Assembly: GCA_965212205.1 (NCBI GenBank)
Contig: CBDBUX010000016.1
Location: forward strand, 124,001-188,000
Length of the DNA stretch: 64,000 nt
Source of the DNA: JAHEJJ01 sp965212205
Lineage (GTDB): Bacteria > Bacteroidota > Bacteroidia > Flavobacteriales > Flavobacteriaceae
Direction of reading: 5' to 3'
In this document: positions 26,688-36,021 of the stretch, in pieces
Layout of the letters: every line of letters begins with the position of its first letter
How positions within the stretch are numbered: the stretch's first letter is position 1
Translations under genes and position numbers: made by a program
The notes under the pieces: generated by a model
Told to the model about the DNA's origin: nothing
The model's input: only the letters and a program-made list of their open reading frames with translations
Database searches by the model: none

Positions 26688-27131
26688 TTGGCCCGACTTA
26701 AAAAAATATTGAGAAAGAAAAACTATATCTCCATACCGCTCATCCAAACCGAAACAAATCACCTGGAAGTAAAGGCCAAAATAAATGGCATCAGCGGCCG
26801 GTTTATATTAGACACTGGTGCTTCCAATACATGTGTTGGAATGGATAAGGCAGATCAGTTCGAACTTGTTTCGGAGGCTTCCGAGATTAAGGCCGCCGGG
26901 GCTGGGGCCAGGGAAATGGATACATTGGTGTCCGATGCTAATAAAATAGAGATCGGAAAATGGAAGTATAAAAAGCAGAAAATAGTACTCTTCGACCTTG
27001 TTCATGTGAACGAAGCTCTGATCGCACACCAGGCATTACCTGTAGATGGGATTATCGGTGCCGACATCCTGAAAAAAACCAAGGCTATTATCGATTATGA
27101 TAATAGCCGTGTATACTTAAAAAAGAAATAG
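26688..27131 (+). CDS. Retropepsin-like aspartyl protease domain protein
   Basis: 147 residues from a TTG start (no ATG fits). The core FILDTGASNTCVGM has the DTGAS active-site motif of clan AA proteases. A second signature, VDGIIGADILKKTKAIIDYDN, is the flap-end ILGxDxL-type motif. With a single lobe it would have to dimerise to be active. There is no signal peptide, so it is presumably cytoplasmic. Natural substrates are unknown. It converges on odhB with 5 bp between the stops. Confidence 0.85.
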   Translation: MARLKKILRKKNYISIPLIQTETNHLEVKAKINGISGRFILDTGASNTCVGMDKADQFELVSEASEIKAAGAGAREMDTLVSDANKIEIGKWKYKKQKIVLFDLVHVNEALIAHQALPVDGIIGADILKKTKAIIDYDNSRVYLKKK

Positions 27132-27136
27132 GTAGA

Positions 27137-28360
27137 TTAAAGTTCCAGAGCCTTTTTGAGATCTCCGTTCATCAGCAGTTCTATCGGATCCTCCAGAGCT
27201 TCCTTAACAGCCACCAGAAATCCCACCGACTCCCTACCATCTATAATACGATGGTCGTATGATAATGCGACAAACATTATCGGAGCGATGACAATCTGAC
27301 CCTCTCTTACTATAGGTCGTTCTACAATATTGTGCATGCCCAGGATACCGCTTTGAGGTGGATTGATTATCGGAGTCGACAGCATGGAGCCGAAGACGCC
27401 TCCATTGGATATGGTAAATGTCCCCCCCGTCATTTCATCGACCGTAATCTGCCCTTCCCGGGCCCTGATTGCCAAACGCTTCACCTCGGATTCAACTCCC
27501 CTGAAACTCAAATTTTCTGCATTTCGAATCACAGGTACCATAAGACCTTTAGGGCCAGAAACAGCGATACTGATATCACAGAAGTCGTAACTGATCATTT
27601 CTTTCCCGTCTATCATAGAATTCACCGTAGGGTACATCTCAAGAGCACGGATCACAGCCTTGGTAAAAAACGACATGAATCCCAAGCTAACTTCGTGTTT
27701 TTCCTTGAACTCTTCTTTGTACTGCTTGCGTATCTCAAAAATGGGGCTCATATCGACCTCATTAAAGGTAGTGAGCATAGCGGTTTCATTTTTAGCAGCA
27801 ACCAGTCGCTCGGCTACTTTACGCCTGAGCATAGAAAGTTTCGTCCTCGATTCACTCCGGCTACCTCCCATTGGGCTACCCATCGAGGGTACAGCTTTTA
27901 GGGCATCCTCCTTCGTGATCCTGCCATTCCTTCCCGTTCCCTCTACCATAGAAGTATCGATCCCCTTTTCATCCAATATTTTTCTTGCCGCCGGGGAAGG
28001 ACTGCCACTGGCGTAAGTCGTTTTCTCTTCAACAACAGATGAATTGGATTCGACCGTGGCTTTGGTAAGCACTTCTTCTTTCACTTCTGCCTTTTCCTCA
28101 ACCCCTGTGGAAGCAGGTTTCTCGGCACTGGTATCGATAAGACATACCACCTCACCCACGGCAACCGCATCACCTTCTTCGGCCTTGAGTGTAATGATAC
28201 CGCTTTCCTCTGCCGGCAATTCCAAAGTGGCCTTGTCCGAATCCACTTCAGCGATAGCCTGGTCTTTCTCAACAAAGTCACCATCGCTAACCAGCCACTG
28301 GGCGATTTCCACTTCGGTTATGGATTCTCCCGGTGAAGGGACTTTCATTTCTAAGATCAT
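27137..28360 (-). CDS. odhB: 2-oxoglutarate dehydrogenase E2, dihydrolipoyl succinyltransferase
   Basis: 407 residues. The N-terminal lipoyl domain has the lipoylated Lys43 in DSDKATLEL. An Ala/Glu/Lys linker follows, then a peripheral subunit-binding domain (PSPAARKILDEKGID...GRNGRITKEDAL, about 115-155) and the catalytic domain ending in SYDHRIIDGRESVGFL with the active His and Asp. It transfers succinyl groups to CoA. The gene overlaps sucA by 4 bp (ATGA), so the two are coupled. Confidence 0.96.
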   Translation of the reverse strand: MILEMKVPSPGESITEVEIAQWLVSDGDFVEKDQAIAEVDSDKATLELPAEESGIITLKAEEGDAVAVGEVVCLIDTSAEKPASTGVEEKAEVKEEVLTKATVESNSSVVEEKTTYASGSPSPAARKILDEKGIDTSMVEGTGRNGRITKEDALKAVPSMGSPMGGSRSESRTKLSMLRRKVAERLVAAKNETAMLTTFNEVDMSPIFEIRKQYKEEFKEKHEVSLGFMSFFTKAVIRALEMYPTVNSMIDGKEMISYDFCDISIAVSGPKGLMVPVIRNAENLSFRGVESEVKRLAIRAREGQITVDEMTGGTFTISNGGVFGSMLSTPIINPPQSGILGMHNIVERPIVREGQIVIAPIMFVALSYDHRIIDGRESVGFLVAVKEALEDPIELLMNGDLKKALEL

Positions 28361-31179
28361 TCTCTTTTTGATTTAAATATTCTACTCTGCCTGCGGGTCA
28401 TATTGTTTTTCGATTTGTCAAAAACATAATCGATTACTTGCTGATGCCTCAACTTAGAGCGAACGGCGCTGCCCGATGCTGGTGAAGCATAAAATCTTCT
28501 GGAGGCTACCCTGAATTTTCTCGCACCTTCGAAATGGGTGAAAATATGTGTCCAGGCTCCCATATTACGCGGCTCTTCCTGCGCCCATACCAAGTCGTCG
28601 GCTGCGTCATATTTATCGATAATATCTAACATTTGTTCGTAGGGCAAAGGGAAAAGGAGCTCTACACGTACCAGAGCCACATCCTCTCTGCCAAGTTCCT
28701 CCCTGGTCGATAGCAGATCATAATAGAATTTCCCCGTGCAGAATACCAGGCTTTTAACTTTTTTCGCATTAACCGATATATCATCGATCACCTCCTTAAA
28801 ACCTCCGCTGGCGAAATCTTCTACAGTCGACACCGCTTTAGGGTGCCTAAGCAAACTTTTAGGTGTAAAGACGATCAGGGGCTTTCTGAAATTGGCTTTC
28901 ATCTGCCTTCGCAACAGGTGGAACAAATTAGCAGGGGTGGTACAATCGGCAACATACATATTGTCTCGTGCGCAAAGCTGCAGATAGCGTTCCATCCTTG
29001 CCGAGGAATGCTCCGCTCCCTGGCCTTCATAACCATGTGGGAGTAACATCACGAGTCCGTTCTGCAACTTCCATTTGTCTTCGGCGGCCGATATATATTG
29101 ATCGATCATGATCTGGGCTCCGTTGCTGAAATCCCCGAATTGGGCTTCCCAGATGGTCAGTGTATTAGGGCTGGCCATGGCATAGCCGTAATCAAAACCA
29201 ACAACTCCATATTCCGATAATAGTGAATTATAGATCTGAAACCGTCCCTGATCTTTTGAGATACTATTGAGCAACATGATCTCCTCCTCGCTGTCCTCTA
29301 CTTTAACAACGGCATGCCGGTGAGAGAAGGTGCCGCGTTCAACGTCCTGGCCAGATAATCTGACACCGTAACCTTCATCGAGCAAGGTACCGTAAGCAAG
29401 AAGTTCACCCATAGCCCAATCGAGCTTATCGTTTTCAAAAAACATCTTATGACGATCCGATATGAGCCTCTCTATTTTGCGTATAAACTTTTTATCTGAG
29501 GGTAGTGCGGTAATTACGCCAGCGATCTCAGCCAGTCGATCCCGATCAAAGGTTGTGTCTATGGGATCCATCATTTCCCACTCCCGTACATGCTGGAATC
29601 CACTCCACTCATCGGCCATAAAGGCCGTGATAATCGTCTTATCTTCTTTCTTGGAGTCCTCGAGCTCCTCTTCGAGACTCGCCTTGTATTCCAATTCCAG
29701 ATTTTTTACATATTCCTCGTTAATAATACCTTCTGCCAGAAGTTTGGCTTTATAGATTTCCCTTGGATTCTGATGCTTGGCGATGATCTTGTAGAGCTTG
29801 GGCTGGGTAAAACGCGGTTCATCTCCTTCGTTATGACCATATTTTCGATAGCCCAGCAAATCGAGGAATACGTCTCCCTTAAATCTCATTCGATATTCGA
29901 GCGCAAAAAGTGAGGCATGGACCACAGCTTCCACATCATCTGCATTCACATGGAGTACAGGACTCAGGGTAACCTTTCCCACATCGGTACAATAAGTAGA
30001 GGAACGTCCATCGAGGTAGTTAGTAGTGAAACCTATCTGATTATTGACTACTATATGTATGGTACCATTAGTCTTATACCCCTCCAAACCTGCCATCTGG
30101 ACCAGCTCATAGGCAAGGCCCTGGCCGGCTATAGCAGCGTCTCCGTGTACTACGATCGGCAAGACTTTTGAGAAATCTTCCGGATAGTGTGTATCCTGCT
30201 TAGCACGGGATATGCCTTCTACAACAGCGCCTACAGTTTCAAGGTGAGACGGATTGGGAGCAATATTCATATTGATTTTATTCCCGTTGTCTGAAGTTCT
30301 GACGGAGGTCCACCCCAGATGATACTTTACATCACCGTCAAAAATCTGTTGCTCATAATCTTTTCCTTCGAATTCGCTAAAAATATCCTTGGCAGATTTT
30401 CCGAAAATATTGGTGAGGACATTTAATCTTCCCCTATGGGCCATTCCCATCACGAATTGCTTGACGCCCATTTCTGCTGCCCGTTCCACGATAGCATCTA
30501 CGGCAGGGATTAAAGATTCGTTCCCTTCAAGGGAGAACCTTTTCTGACCCACATATTTGGTATGCAGGAAAGATTCGAAGGAAACCGCCTGATTGAGTTT
30601 CCGCAGTATCGTCCTTCTTTTTTCCGGATCAAACTGAGGGTGGTTGCCATTGACATTAATCCAATCCTGTATCCACTGTACCCTTTCCGGAATCCTGATA
30701 TACATGTATTCCACTCCTATCGAATCGCAATAAATACGCTCTAAATGATCGATAATCTGACGGAGTGTGCTTGCGCCTATGTTTATAGTTTCACCGGCGT
30801 TGAAAACTGTATTGAGGTCTTCATTGGAGAGCCCAAAGTTCTCGATATCGAGCGTTGGACTGTATTTTCTTCTCTCACGTACAGGGTTGGTTTTGGTAAA
30901 CAAATGACCCCTGCTACGATATCCATCGATAAGCCGTACCACCCTGAATTCCTTGTGAACAGATTCCGGTATGGAGACTTCTTCGCCATTCGCCACAATT
31001 TTCATTTCACCACCGGGTGAAACGCCTACTTCATCCAGAGCACTCTCCATACCAAAGTCGAATCCCTGAAAAAATGCTCGCCAACTAGGTTCCACATTAT
31101 CGGGGTCTGTGAGGTACCGATCGTACAGCTCTGCAAAAAAGGAAGTATGTGCTGTATTTAAAAAGGAATACTTGTCCAT
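28357..31179 (-). CDS. sucA: 2-oxoglutarate dehydrogenase E1 component
   Basis: 940 residues. The N-terminus DKYSFLNTAHTSFFAELYDRYL resembles the E2-binding start of other SucA proteins. The thiamine diphosphate region (VHGDAAIAGQGLAYELVQMAG...HIVVNNQIGFTT), GYRKYGHNEGDEP and the C-terminal transketolase-like half (MLLPHGYEGQGAEHSSARMER) are all present. It decarboxylates 2-oxoglutarate in the TCA cycle. The overlap with odhB confirms the pair. E3 is not in this window. Confidence 0.97.
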   Translation of the reverse strand: MDKYSFLNTAHTSFFAELYDRYLTDPDNVEPSWRAFFQGFDFGMESALDEVGVSPGGEMKIVANGEEVSIPESVHKEFRVVRLIDGYRSRGHLFTKTNPVRERRKYSPTLDIENFGLSNEDLNTVFNAGETINIGASTLRQIIDHLERIYCDSIGVEYMYIRIPERVQWIQDWINVNGNHPQFDPEKRRTILRKLNQAVSFESFLHTKYVGQKRFSLEGNESLIPAVDAIVERAAEMGVKQFVMGMAHRGRLNVLTNIFGKSAKDIFSEFEGKDYEQQIFDGDVKYHLGWTSVRTSDNGNKINMNIAPNPSHLETVGAVVEGISRAKQDTHYPEDFSKVLPIVVHGDAAIAGQGLAYELVQMAGLEGYKTNGTIHIVVNNQIGFTTNYLDGRSSTYCTDVGKVTLSPVLHVNADDVEAVVHASLFALEYRMRFKGDVFLDLLGYRKYGHNEGDEPRFTQPKLYKIIAKHQNPREIYKAKLLAEGIINEEYVKNLELEYKASLEEELEDSKKEDKTIITAFMADEWSGFQHVREWEMMDPIDTTFDRDRLAEIAGVITALPSDKKFIRKIERLISDRHKMFFENDKLDWAMGELLAYGTLLDEGYGVRLSGQDVERGTFSHRHAVVKVEDSEEEIMLLNSISKDQGRFQIYNSLLSEYGVVGFDYGYAMASPNTLTIWEAQFGDFSNGAQIMIDQYISAAEDKWKLQNGLVMLLPHGYEGQGAEHSSARMERYLQLCARDNMYVADCTTPANLFHLLRRQMKANFRKPLIVFTPKSLLRHPKAVSTVEDFASGGFKEVIDDISVNAKKVKSLVFCTGKFYYDLLSTREELGREDVALVRVELLFPLPYEQMLDIIDKYDAADDLVWAQEEPRNMGAWTHIFTHFEGARKFRVASRRFYASPASGSAVRSKLRHQQVIDYVFDKSKNNMTRRQSRIFKSKRE

Positions 31180-31281
31180 GTTTTTTTCCGTGGATCCATT
31201 AACTATTCAAGCTCAAAAATACAATAATTAATGCTTAATTTAGTTCTAGCTGTGGCCCTTTGGCCAAAAATCTAAGAAGTC

Positions 31282-31830
31282 GTGTTAACATATACATCAG
31301 GTACATTAAAAAAGCTTATTCTTGTCCTCTTTCTGGGAGCAATGACATGGACCGCCACAGCCCAGGGTCCGGGCCCTAAAAGTGATTTCTGGTCAAATGT
31401 TAGATATGGTGGTGGTCTGGGTTTGGGATTCAGTAATAGTTCCTTTACCATAGCAGTCGCACCTAGTGCAATTTACGAGGTGAGCCCGATGTTTGCAGCA
31501 GGCCTTGGATTGAGCTTTAACTACTCCAAATTTGAGCCAACATCTTTCGACAGAAGTGAATTTACTGCCTTTGGTGGCAGCGTGGTAAGCTTTTTTAACC
31601 CTATCCCTCAAATGCAACTATCGGCCGAATTCGAGCAGATCCGGGTGAATAGGAAAGACACCGTAGTAGGTGAACAGTTCGAAGACAGCTTTTGGTCTCC
31701 CGCACTTTATTTTGGTTTAGGTGTAGGCAACAGGAATGTTATGGCAGGCATGCGGTACAATGTTCTATTTGATGTAAACAAGAGTATTTATGCCAGTGCA
31801 TGGGCTCCTTTTGTCCGTGTTTATTTCTAA
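31282..31830 (+). CDS. Outer-membrane beta-barrel protein
   Basis: 182 residues from a GTG at 31282; the start is the only reasonable one. A signal peptide (LKKLILVLFLGAMTWTATAQ) is followed by alternating strands rich in Gly and aromatics (YGGGLGLGFSNSSFTIAVAPSAIYEV, SPALYFGLGVGNRNVMAGMRYNVLF) and a terminal strand ending in VRVYF. This is a small outer-membrane barrel. Proteins of this kind next to sucA are sometimes called alpha-ketoglutarate decarboxylase in databases, a label the sequence does not support. Confidence 0.75.
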   Translation: MLTYTSGTLKKLILVLFLGAMTWTATAQGPGPKSDFWSNVRYGGGLGLGFSNSSFTIAVAPSAIYEVSPMFAAGLGLSFNYSKFEPTSFDRSEFTAFGGSVVSFFNPIPQMQLSAEFEQIRVNRKDTVVGEQFEDSFWSPALYFGLGVGNRNVMAGMRYNVLFDVNKSIYASAWAPFVRVYF

Positions 31831-31839
31831 GGCAAGCAC

Positions 31840-32202
31840 CTAAGAGTATCGCTCTTTATACCATACTTTTTTCCAGGTTCTTTTTAACAGCATATAGGTT
31901 AGTTGATCTGCCTTTTCCACAGCATCATCTCCTTTGAGTCCAGCTAGCGATGTTTCCGGAATATCTATTATATAAAAAAGGTCGAGGCATTTCGGCATAT
32001 TTTCCATGATCAGCCTATATAACTTTTCACGCAGCAGGAAAACCAGATCCTGGGGTAAAATATTTTCCCTGATTTCAAAAGGTATGTTGGCGAGACTAAA
32101 ATCCTTGTCTAACTGAAGAAGTAATTTTTGATAGAGCCTGACTGATTCTGCATGCTTAAGCAATGCCTGACTATTTGGAAACTCGGGTAGCATCTCACTC
32201 AA
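31840..32202 (-). CDS. Conserved hypothetical protein
   Basis: 120 residues, almost entirely alpha-helical and charged, with no signal or membrane segment. Notable parts are IPFEIRENILPQDLVFLLREKLYRLI and a C-terminal MLLKRTWKKVWYKERY. I do not recognise a named family, though similar proteins exist in flavobacteria. It is 22 bp downstream of the amidohydrolase gene on the same strand and probably shares its transcript. Confidence 0.65.
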   Translation of the reverse strand: MSEMLPEFPNSQALLKHAESVRLYQKLLLQLDKDFSLANIPFEIRENILPQDLVFLLREKLYRLIMENMPKCLDLFYIIDIPETSLAGLKGDDAVEKADQLTYMLLKRTWKKVWYKERYS

Positions 32203-32223
32203 AAGAACTCTAGATATATAATT

Positions 32224-33504
32224 TTATGGCTGCTTGTAAACTATGCCTTCCTTCATTACGAAGACAACATTTTGCAGCGATTCGACCTCCTTCGTAGGGT
32301 CATTTTCTACCGCTATTATATCTGCAATAAAACCTGCTTCGACCTGTCCCAGCGAGTCTGCCATACCCAAAAGCTCCGCATTGGTAACCGTAGCTGCTTT
32401 TATCGCCTCGGCGGCCGGCATTCCTGCTTCTACCATATAGAAAAACTCTAAAGCATTTTCGCCATGTGGGAAAACACCAGCGTCTGTTCCAAACCCAATC
32501 GGCACACCTTTTTTATATGCTCTACCAAATGTTTCTTGAATCTGAGCGCCTACTTCAATTGCCTTTTTGGCCACGACTTCTGGAAAATAACCTGGGATTT
32601 TCGCCTTTTCAACCACCTTTTTCCCGGCAGTAATAGTGGGCACCATATAAACGTTGTACTGCTTCATGAGATCCATGGTCTCTTCACTCATATAGCTGCC
32701 ATGTTCTATGGTCTTTATTCCCCCTTTTATGGCTCTTTGCATACCAAGATCACCATGAGCATGGGCAGCGGTTAACATGCCATAGTCGTTGGCTGTTTCA
32801 GTGATAGCTTTGATCTCTTCGATGGTAAACTGAGGGTTACTCCCGCTTTTTGCCACACTGAGCACCCCGCCAGTGGCGGTGATCTTTATCACATCGGCGC
32901 CTTCCTTATAGCGCTGACGAACTGCTTTTCGGCCATCTTCCGGAGAATTTACCACCCCATCCTTTGGTCCCGGATCTCCCATATTCTCCATTTTATAACC
33001 GTTGGTAGGATCGCCGTGTCCTCCGGTTGTCGCTATGGATTTTCCGGAAGTAAAGATCCTTGGGCCCTTTACAATTCCCTTGTTTATCGCCTTTCTCAAG
33101 GCAATATTTACACCTGAGCCACCGAGATCACGAACGGTGGTAAATCCGGCCATAAGAGTACGCCGGGCATACACGGTAGATTGCAATGCCACATCGGCTT
33201 CGTTATCAGTAAATCTTTTGAGATATCGGTCCGGGCTCGACTGGCCTTCAATATGCACATGCATGTCTATCAATCCGGGCAGAACGGTCTTATCCCTAAG
33301 ATCTATTATCCGGTCCTGTTCACTTCCGCTTATATACCCATTTTCCACTGCGGTGATCTTATTCCCGGAGACCACTACGGTTACCTGGTCTATAAGTTTT
33401 CCATTTTTTGTATTTATCAATTTACCACATTGGAGATAGATATCCTGACCGAAAATGCTAACGGACATCAGAAGAAAACTGTAATTCAATATTTTTTTAA
33501 ACAT
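32224..33504 (-). CDS. Exported amidohydrolase (imidazolonepropionase/prolidase-like)
   Basis: 426 residues with a signal peptide (MFKKILNYSFLLMSVSIFGQ). The amidohydrolase metal ligands are DMHVHIEG, the GADVIKITATGG carboxylysine region, TAAHAHGD, IEHGSYMS and GFGTDAGVFPHG. This group includes Xaa-Pro dipeptidases and imidazolonepropionase-like enzymes. Given its export it more likely acts on peptides or small amides in the periplasm than on histidine metabolites; the true HutI is encoded at 50.4 kb. Confidence 0.88.
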   Translation of the reverse strand: MFKKILNYSFLLMSVSIFGQDIYLQCGKLINTKNGKLIDQVTVVVSGNKITAVENGYISGSEQDRIIDLRDKTVLPGLIDMHVHIEGQSSPDRYLKRFTDNEADVALQSTVYARRTLMAGFTTVRDLGGSGVNIALRKAINKGIVKGPRIFTSGKSIATTGGHGDPTNGYKMENMGDPGPKDGVVNSPEDGRKAVRQRYKEGADVIKITATGGVLSVAKSGSNPQFTIEEIKAITETANDYGMLTAAHAHGDLGMQRAIKGGIKTIEHGSYMSEETMDLMKQYNVYMVPTITAGKKVVEKAKIPGYFPEVVAKKAIEVGAQIQETFGRAYKKGVPIGFGTDAGVFPHGENALEFFYMVEAGMPAAEAIKAATVTNAELLGMADSLGQVEAGFIADIIAVENDPTKEVESLQNVVFVMKEGIVYKQP

Positions 33505-33622
33505 AATGGAGTTGGTTTTAGAACCGTTGATTTTTCAGATAAATTATTGATAACCGATGAATATGAATTCAAATTCTATAATACCTGCGGCAGCATTACT
33601 CGATCTTCACTTTTAAATTCGG

Positions 33623-34645
33623 TTATATTTCTCCCTGGCGTACCTTTTGTTCCCACGCCCAGGCAGACTGCATGGCATCATCGAGTGTCGATGCTGCTTT
33701 CCAGCCCAATATACGATTTGCTTTTGTTGTATCGGCGTAAGCCTCGGTGATGTCGCCGGGTCGGCGATCTACTATTCTGTAATTCAGTTTTTTGCCGGAG
33801 ACCTTCTGAAAACTTTCGATCACCTCCAAGACGGTACTCCCTTTTCCTGTTCCCAGGTTAAAGATCTCATAATTGCTGTCCTGTTTACTATTCAAAATCC
33901 TCTCTAAGGCAATAACATGAGCTTTGGCCAAATCCACGACATGAATGTAATCTCTTACACAGGTTCCGTCGCTGGTGGGGTAATCATTCCCATAAACCGA
34001 CAGTTCCTTTCTCAGGCCAATACCTGTCTGGGTGATAAAGGGCACTAAATTTTGAGGTACCCCTATAGGAAGTTCCCCGATTTTGGAACTAGGGTGCGCC
34101 CCGATAGGGTTGAAATAGCGCAGCGAAATTGCCTCTAATCCTGGGGTGACCCGACAGGTATCGCGAACGATTTCTTCTCCCATTTGTTTGGTATTTCCAT
34201 ATGGCGATTCGGCCGGTTTTACCGGGGCATCTTCCGTAATTGGCATTTCATCTGCCTGTCCGTATACTGTACAGGAAGAACTAAAAATAAACGCTCCTCC
34301 CAAATCCGACATCCCTTGTAATAGATAAATCAAAGAGTTAAGGTTGTTCTCATAATACAACAGAGGTTTTTCGACACTCTCCCCTACCGCCTTGGAGGCG
34401 GCAAAATGGATCACCCCTTTGATATCCTGATGTCTTTTAAAAAGATCCTGAACTTTTTCTTTCACCCTCAGATCGAGTTTTTCGAATATCAGGCTTCGCC
34501 CGGTGATATCACCAATTCCCTGAAGGACTTCTTCTGAGGCATTGGAACAATCATCAACAATAACAACTTCAAAACCTTTTTCCTGTAATTCAACTACAGT
34601 ATGGGAACCGATAAAACCAAGGCCACCGGTAACAAGAATTTTCAT
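33623..34645 (-). CDS. galE: UDP-glucose 4-epimerase
   Basis: 340 residues of the extended short-chain dehydrogenase family. The NAD-binding GGLGFIGSHT is at residues 7-16, the catalytic Ser-Tyr-Lys set is in SSCTVYG and SPYGNTKQ, and the substrate region RYFNPIGAHPSSKIGE is typical of GalE. It interconverts UDP-glucose and UDP-galactose for envelope sugars. It lies among surface-sugar genes (aminotransferase, KDO transferase). Confidence 0.95.
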   Translation of the reverse strand: MKILVTGGLGFIGSHTVVELQEKGFEVVIVDDCSNASEEVLQGIGDITGRSLIFEKLDLRVKEKVQDLFKRHQDIKGVIHFAASKAVGESVEKPLLYYENNLNSLIYLLQGMSDLGGAFIFSSSCTVYGQADEMPITEDAPVKPAESPYGNTKQMGEEIVRDTCRVTPGLEAISLRYFNPIGAHPSSKIGELPIGVPQNLVPFITQTGIGLRKELSVYGNDYPTSDGTCVRDYIHVVDLAKAHVIALERILNSKQDSNYEIFNLGTGKGSTVLEVIESFQKVSGKKLNYRIVDRRPGDITEAYADTTKANRILGWKAASTLDDAMQSAWAWEQKVRQGEI

Positions 34646-34760
34646 AAATATCTATTAAGGGAATAAAAAATGTTTAACTGAAATTCAGTGATTGAATCAG
34701 GCAAAATCATGGGTAGTTTTGGAGTTTTTCCAAGGTTCAGGATACTTGCTGATCTCCAGA

Positions 34761-35915
34761 TCATTTATCCATAAATTGAATTATCATTTCGGTAATATGA
34801 TCTATCTGTTCATCGTCGAGTTCGGTATGCATCGGTAAGGAAATCACTTCCTTCACCAACTGGTTGGTCACCCCGAAATCGTCTTCATTATAGCGCTTAT
34901 CGGCATAGGCTTTTTGCAGGTGCAACGGAATCGGATAATAGATACCAAAGGGAATCCCATGTTGTGCCAGATGATCTCCAAGTGCATCTCTTTGGCCGTT
35001 GATGATCCTCAAGGTGTATTGATGAAAAACATGGCAGTCACATTCCTCGCAAATTCCGTCGCAGTTTTTGGACGCCTTTGGTGCGATTATATTCGGATGA
35101 CCGGCAAAGGCAGCCGAATATTTTCGTGCGGCGGCTCGCCTGCGGTCACAGTAACTATCCAGAAGTGGTAGTTTAACACTCAGTACAGCTGCCTGAATCG
35201 AGTCGAGTCGGGAATTTACCCCTACCACATCGTGGTAATATCGCCGGTACATACCATGATTAACAATCCCCCGAATTGTATGGGCCAATTCATCATCGTC
35301 GGTAAACAATGCTCCGCCATCGCCATAACATCCCAAATTTTTAGAAGGGAAGAACGAAGTAGCACCAATATGGCCTATAGTGCCGGCCTTTTGCTTACGC
35401 CCATCGGAGAAAGTGTAGTTGGCTCCTATGGCCTGGGCATTATCTTCAATTACATATAAACCATGTTTCTCAGCGAGTTCCATGATCCCCTCCATATCGG
35501 CACACTGACCAAATAAGTGTACTGGGACGATAGCTTTGGTTTTAGGGGTGATCGCTTTTTCAACAGCCTTAAGATCGATGTTAAAACTATCTTCTTCCAC
35601 ATCGACCAGGACCGGCGTGAGTTGCAGCAAGGCTATCACCTCCACGGTAGCCGCAAAAGTGAAATCTGCCGTAATCACCTCATCTCCGGGTTTCAGACCC
35701 AAACCCATCATTGCAATTTGCAGAGCGTCCGTACCATTCGCGCAGGGAATAACATGCCGGATACCCAGATATGTTTCTAAATCTGCCTGAAAAGAATGCA
35801 CCTGTGGGCCATTAATAAATGTTGCCTGGCCGAGAATTTGAGAAATAGAAGAATCTACTTCCTCTTTGATTTCCGCATACTGGCCGACTAGGTCGACCAT
35901 CTGAATTTTCTTCAT
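34761..35915 (-). CDS. DegT/DnrJ/EryC1-family PLP aminotransferase
   Basis: 384 residues from the ATG at 35915 (MKKIQMVDLVGQY); another ATG lies five codons upstream. PLP-binding features are NGTDALQIAM, EDNAQAIGA and the lysine in SFFPSKNLGCYGDGGA. The family makes amino-sugars, often UDP-linked, for polysaccharides or protein glycans. An unusual loop at residues 285-294 has four cysteines (NCDGICEECDC) directly before the HVFHQYTL strand and could bind a metal. It is divergent from the KDO transferase gene. Confidence 0.9.
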   Translation of the reverse strand: MKKIQMVDLVGQYAEIKEEVDSSISQILGQATFINGPQVHSFQADLETYLGIRHVIPCANGTDALQIAMMGLGLKPGDEVITADFTFAATVEVIALLQLTPVLVDVEEDSFNIDLKAVEKAITPKTKAIVPVHLFGQCADMEGIMELAEKHGLYVIEDNAQAIGANYTFSDGRKQKAGTIGHIGATSFFPSKNLGCYGDGGALFTDDDELAHTIRGIVNHGMYRRYYHDVVGVNSRLDSIQAAVLSVKLPLLDSYCDRRRAAARKYSAAFAGHPNIIAPKASKNCDGICEECDCHVFHQYTLRIINGQRDALGDHLAQHGIPFGIYYPIPLHLQKAYADKRYNEDDFGVTNQLVKEVISLPMHTELDDEQIDHITEMIIQFMDK

Positions 35916-36021
35916 TCTGACTGATTTCAATTGACAATATTACAAAATTAAGGAACCGCTTCAACACCCGCTTATGGCCTCTTGGGAAAAGAACGCTAAT
36001 TTAGCGCCAAAAGAATAAAGG

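Noticed and set aside
27332..27901. 189-codon plus-strand frame opposite odhB
   Set aside because: It is antisense to a clear E2 gene, has no recognisable domain, and its composition follows from the opposite strand.
31282..31830. Alpha-ketoglutarate decarboxylase label for the protein beside sucA
   Set aside because: The sequence is a small outer-membrane barrel with a signal peptide and has no thiamine-binding motif.
32224..33504. Second imidazolonepropionase
   Set aside because: It has a signal peptide and lacks the MRNAGKSY substrate region of HutI, so it is treated as a general exported amidohydrolase.
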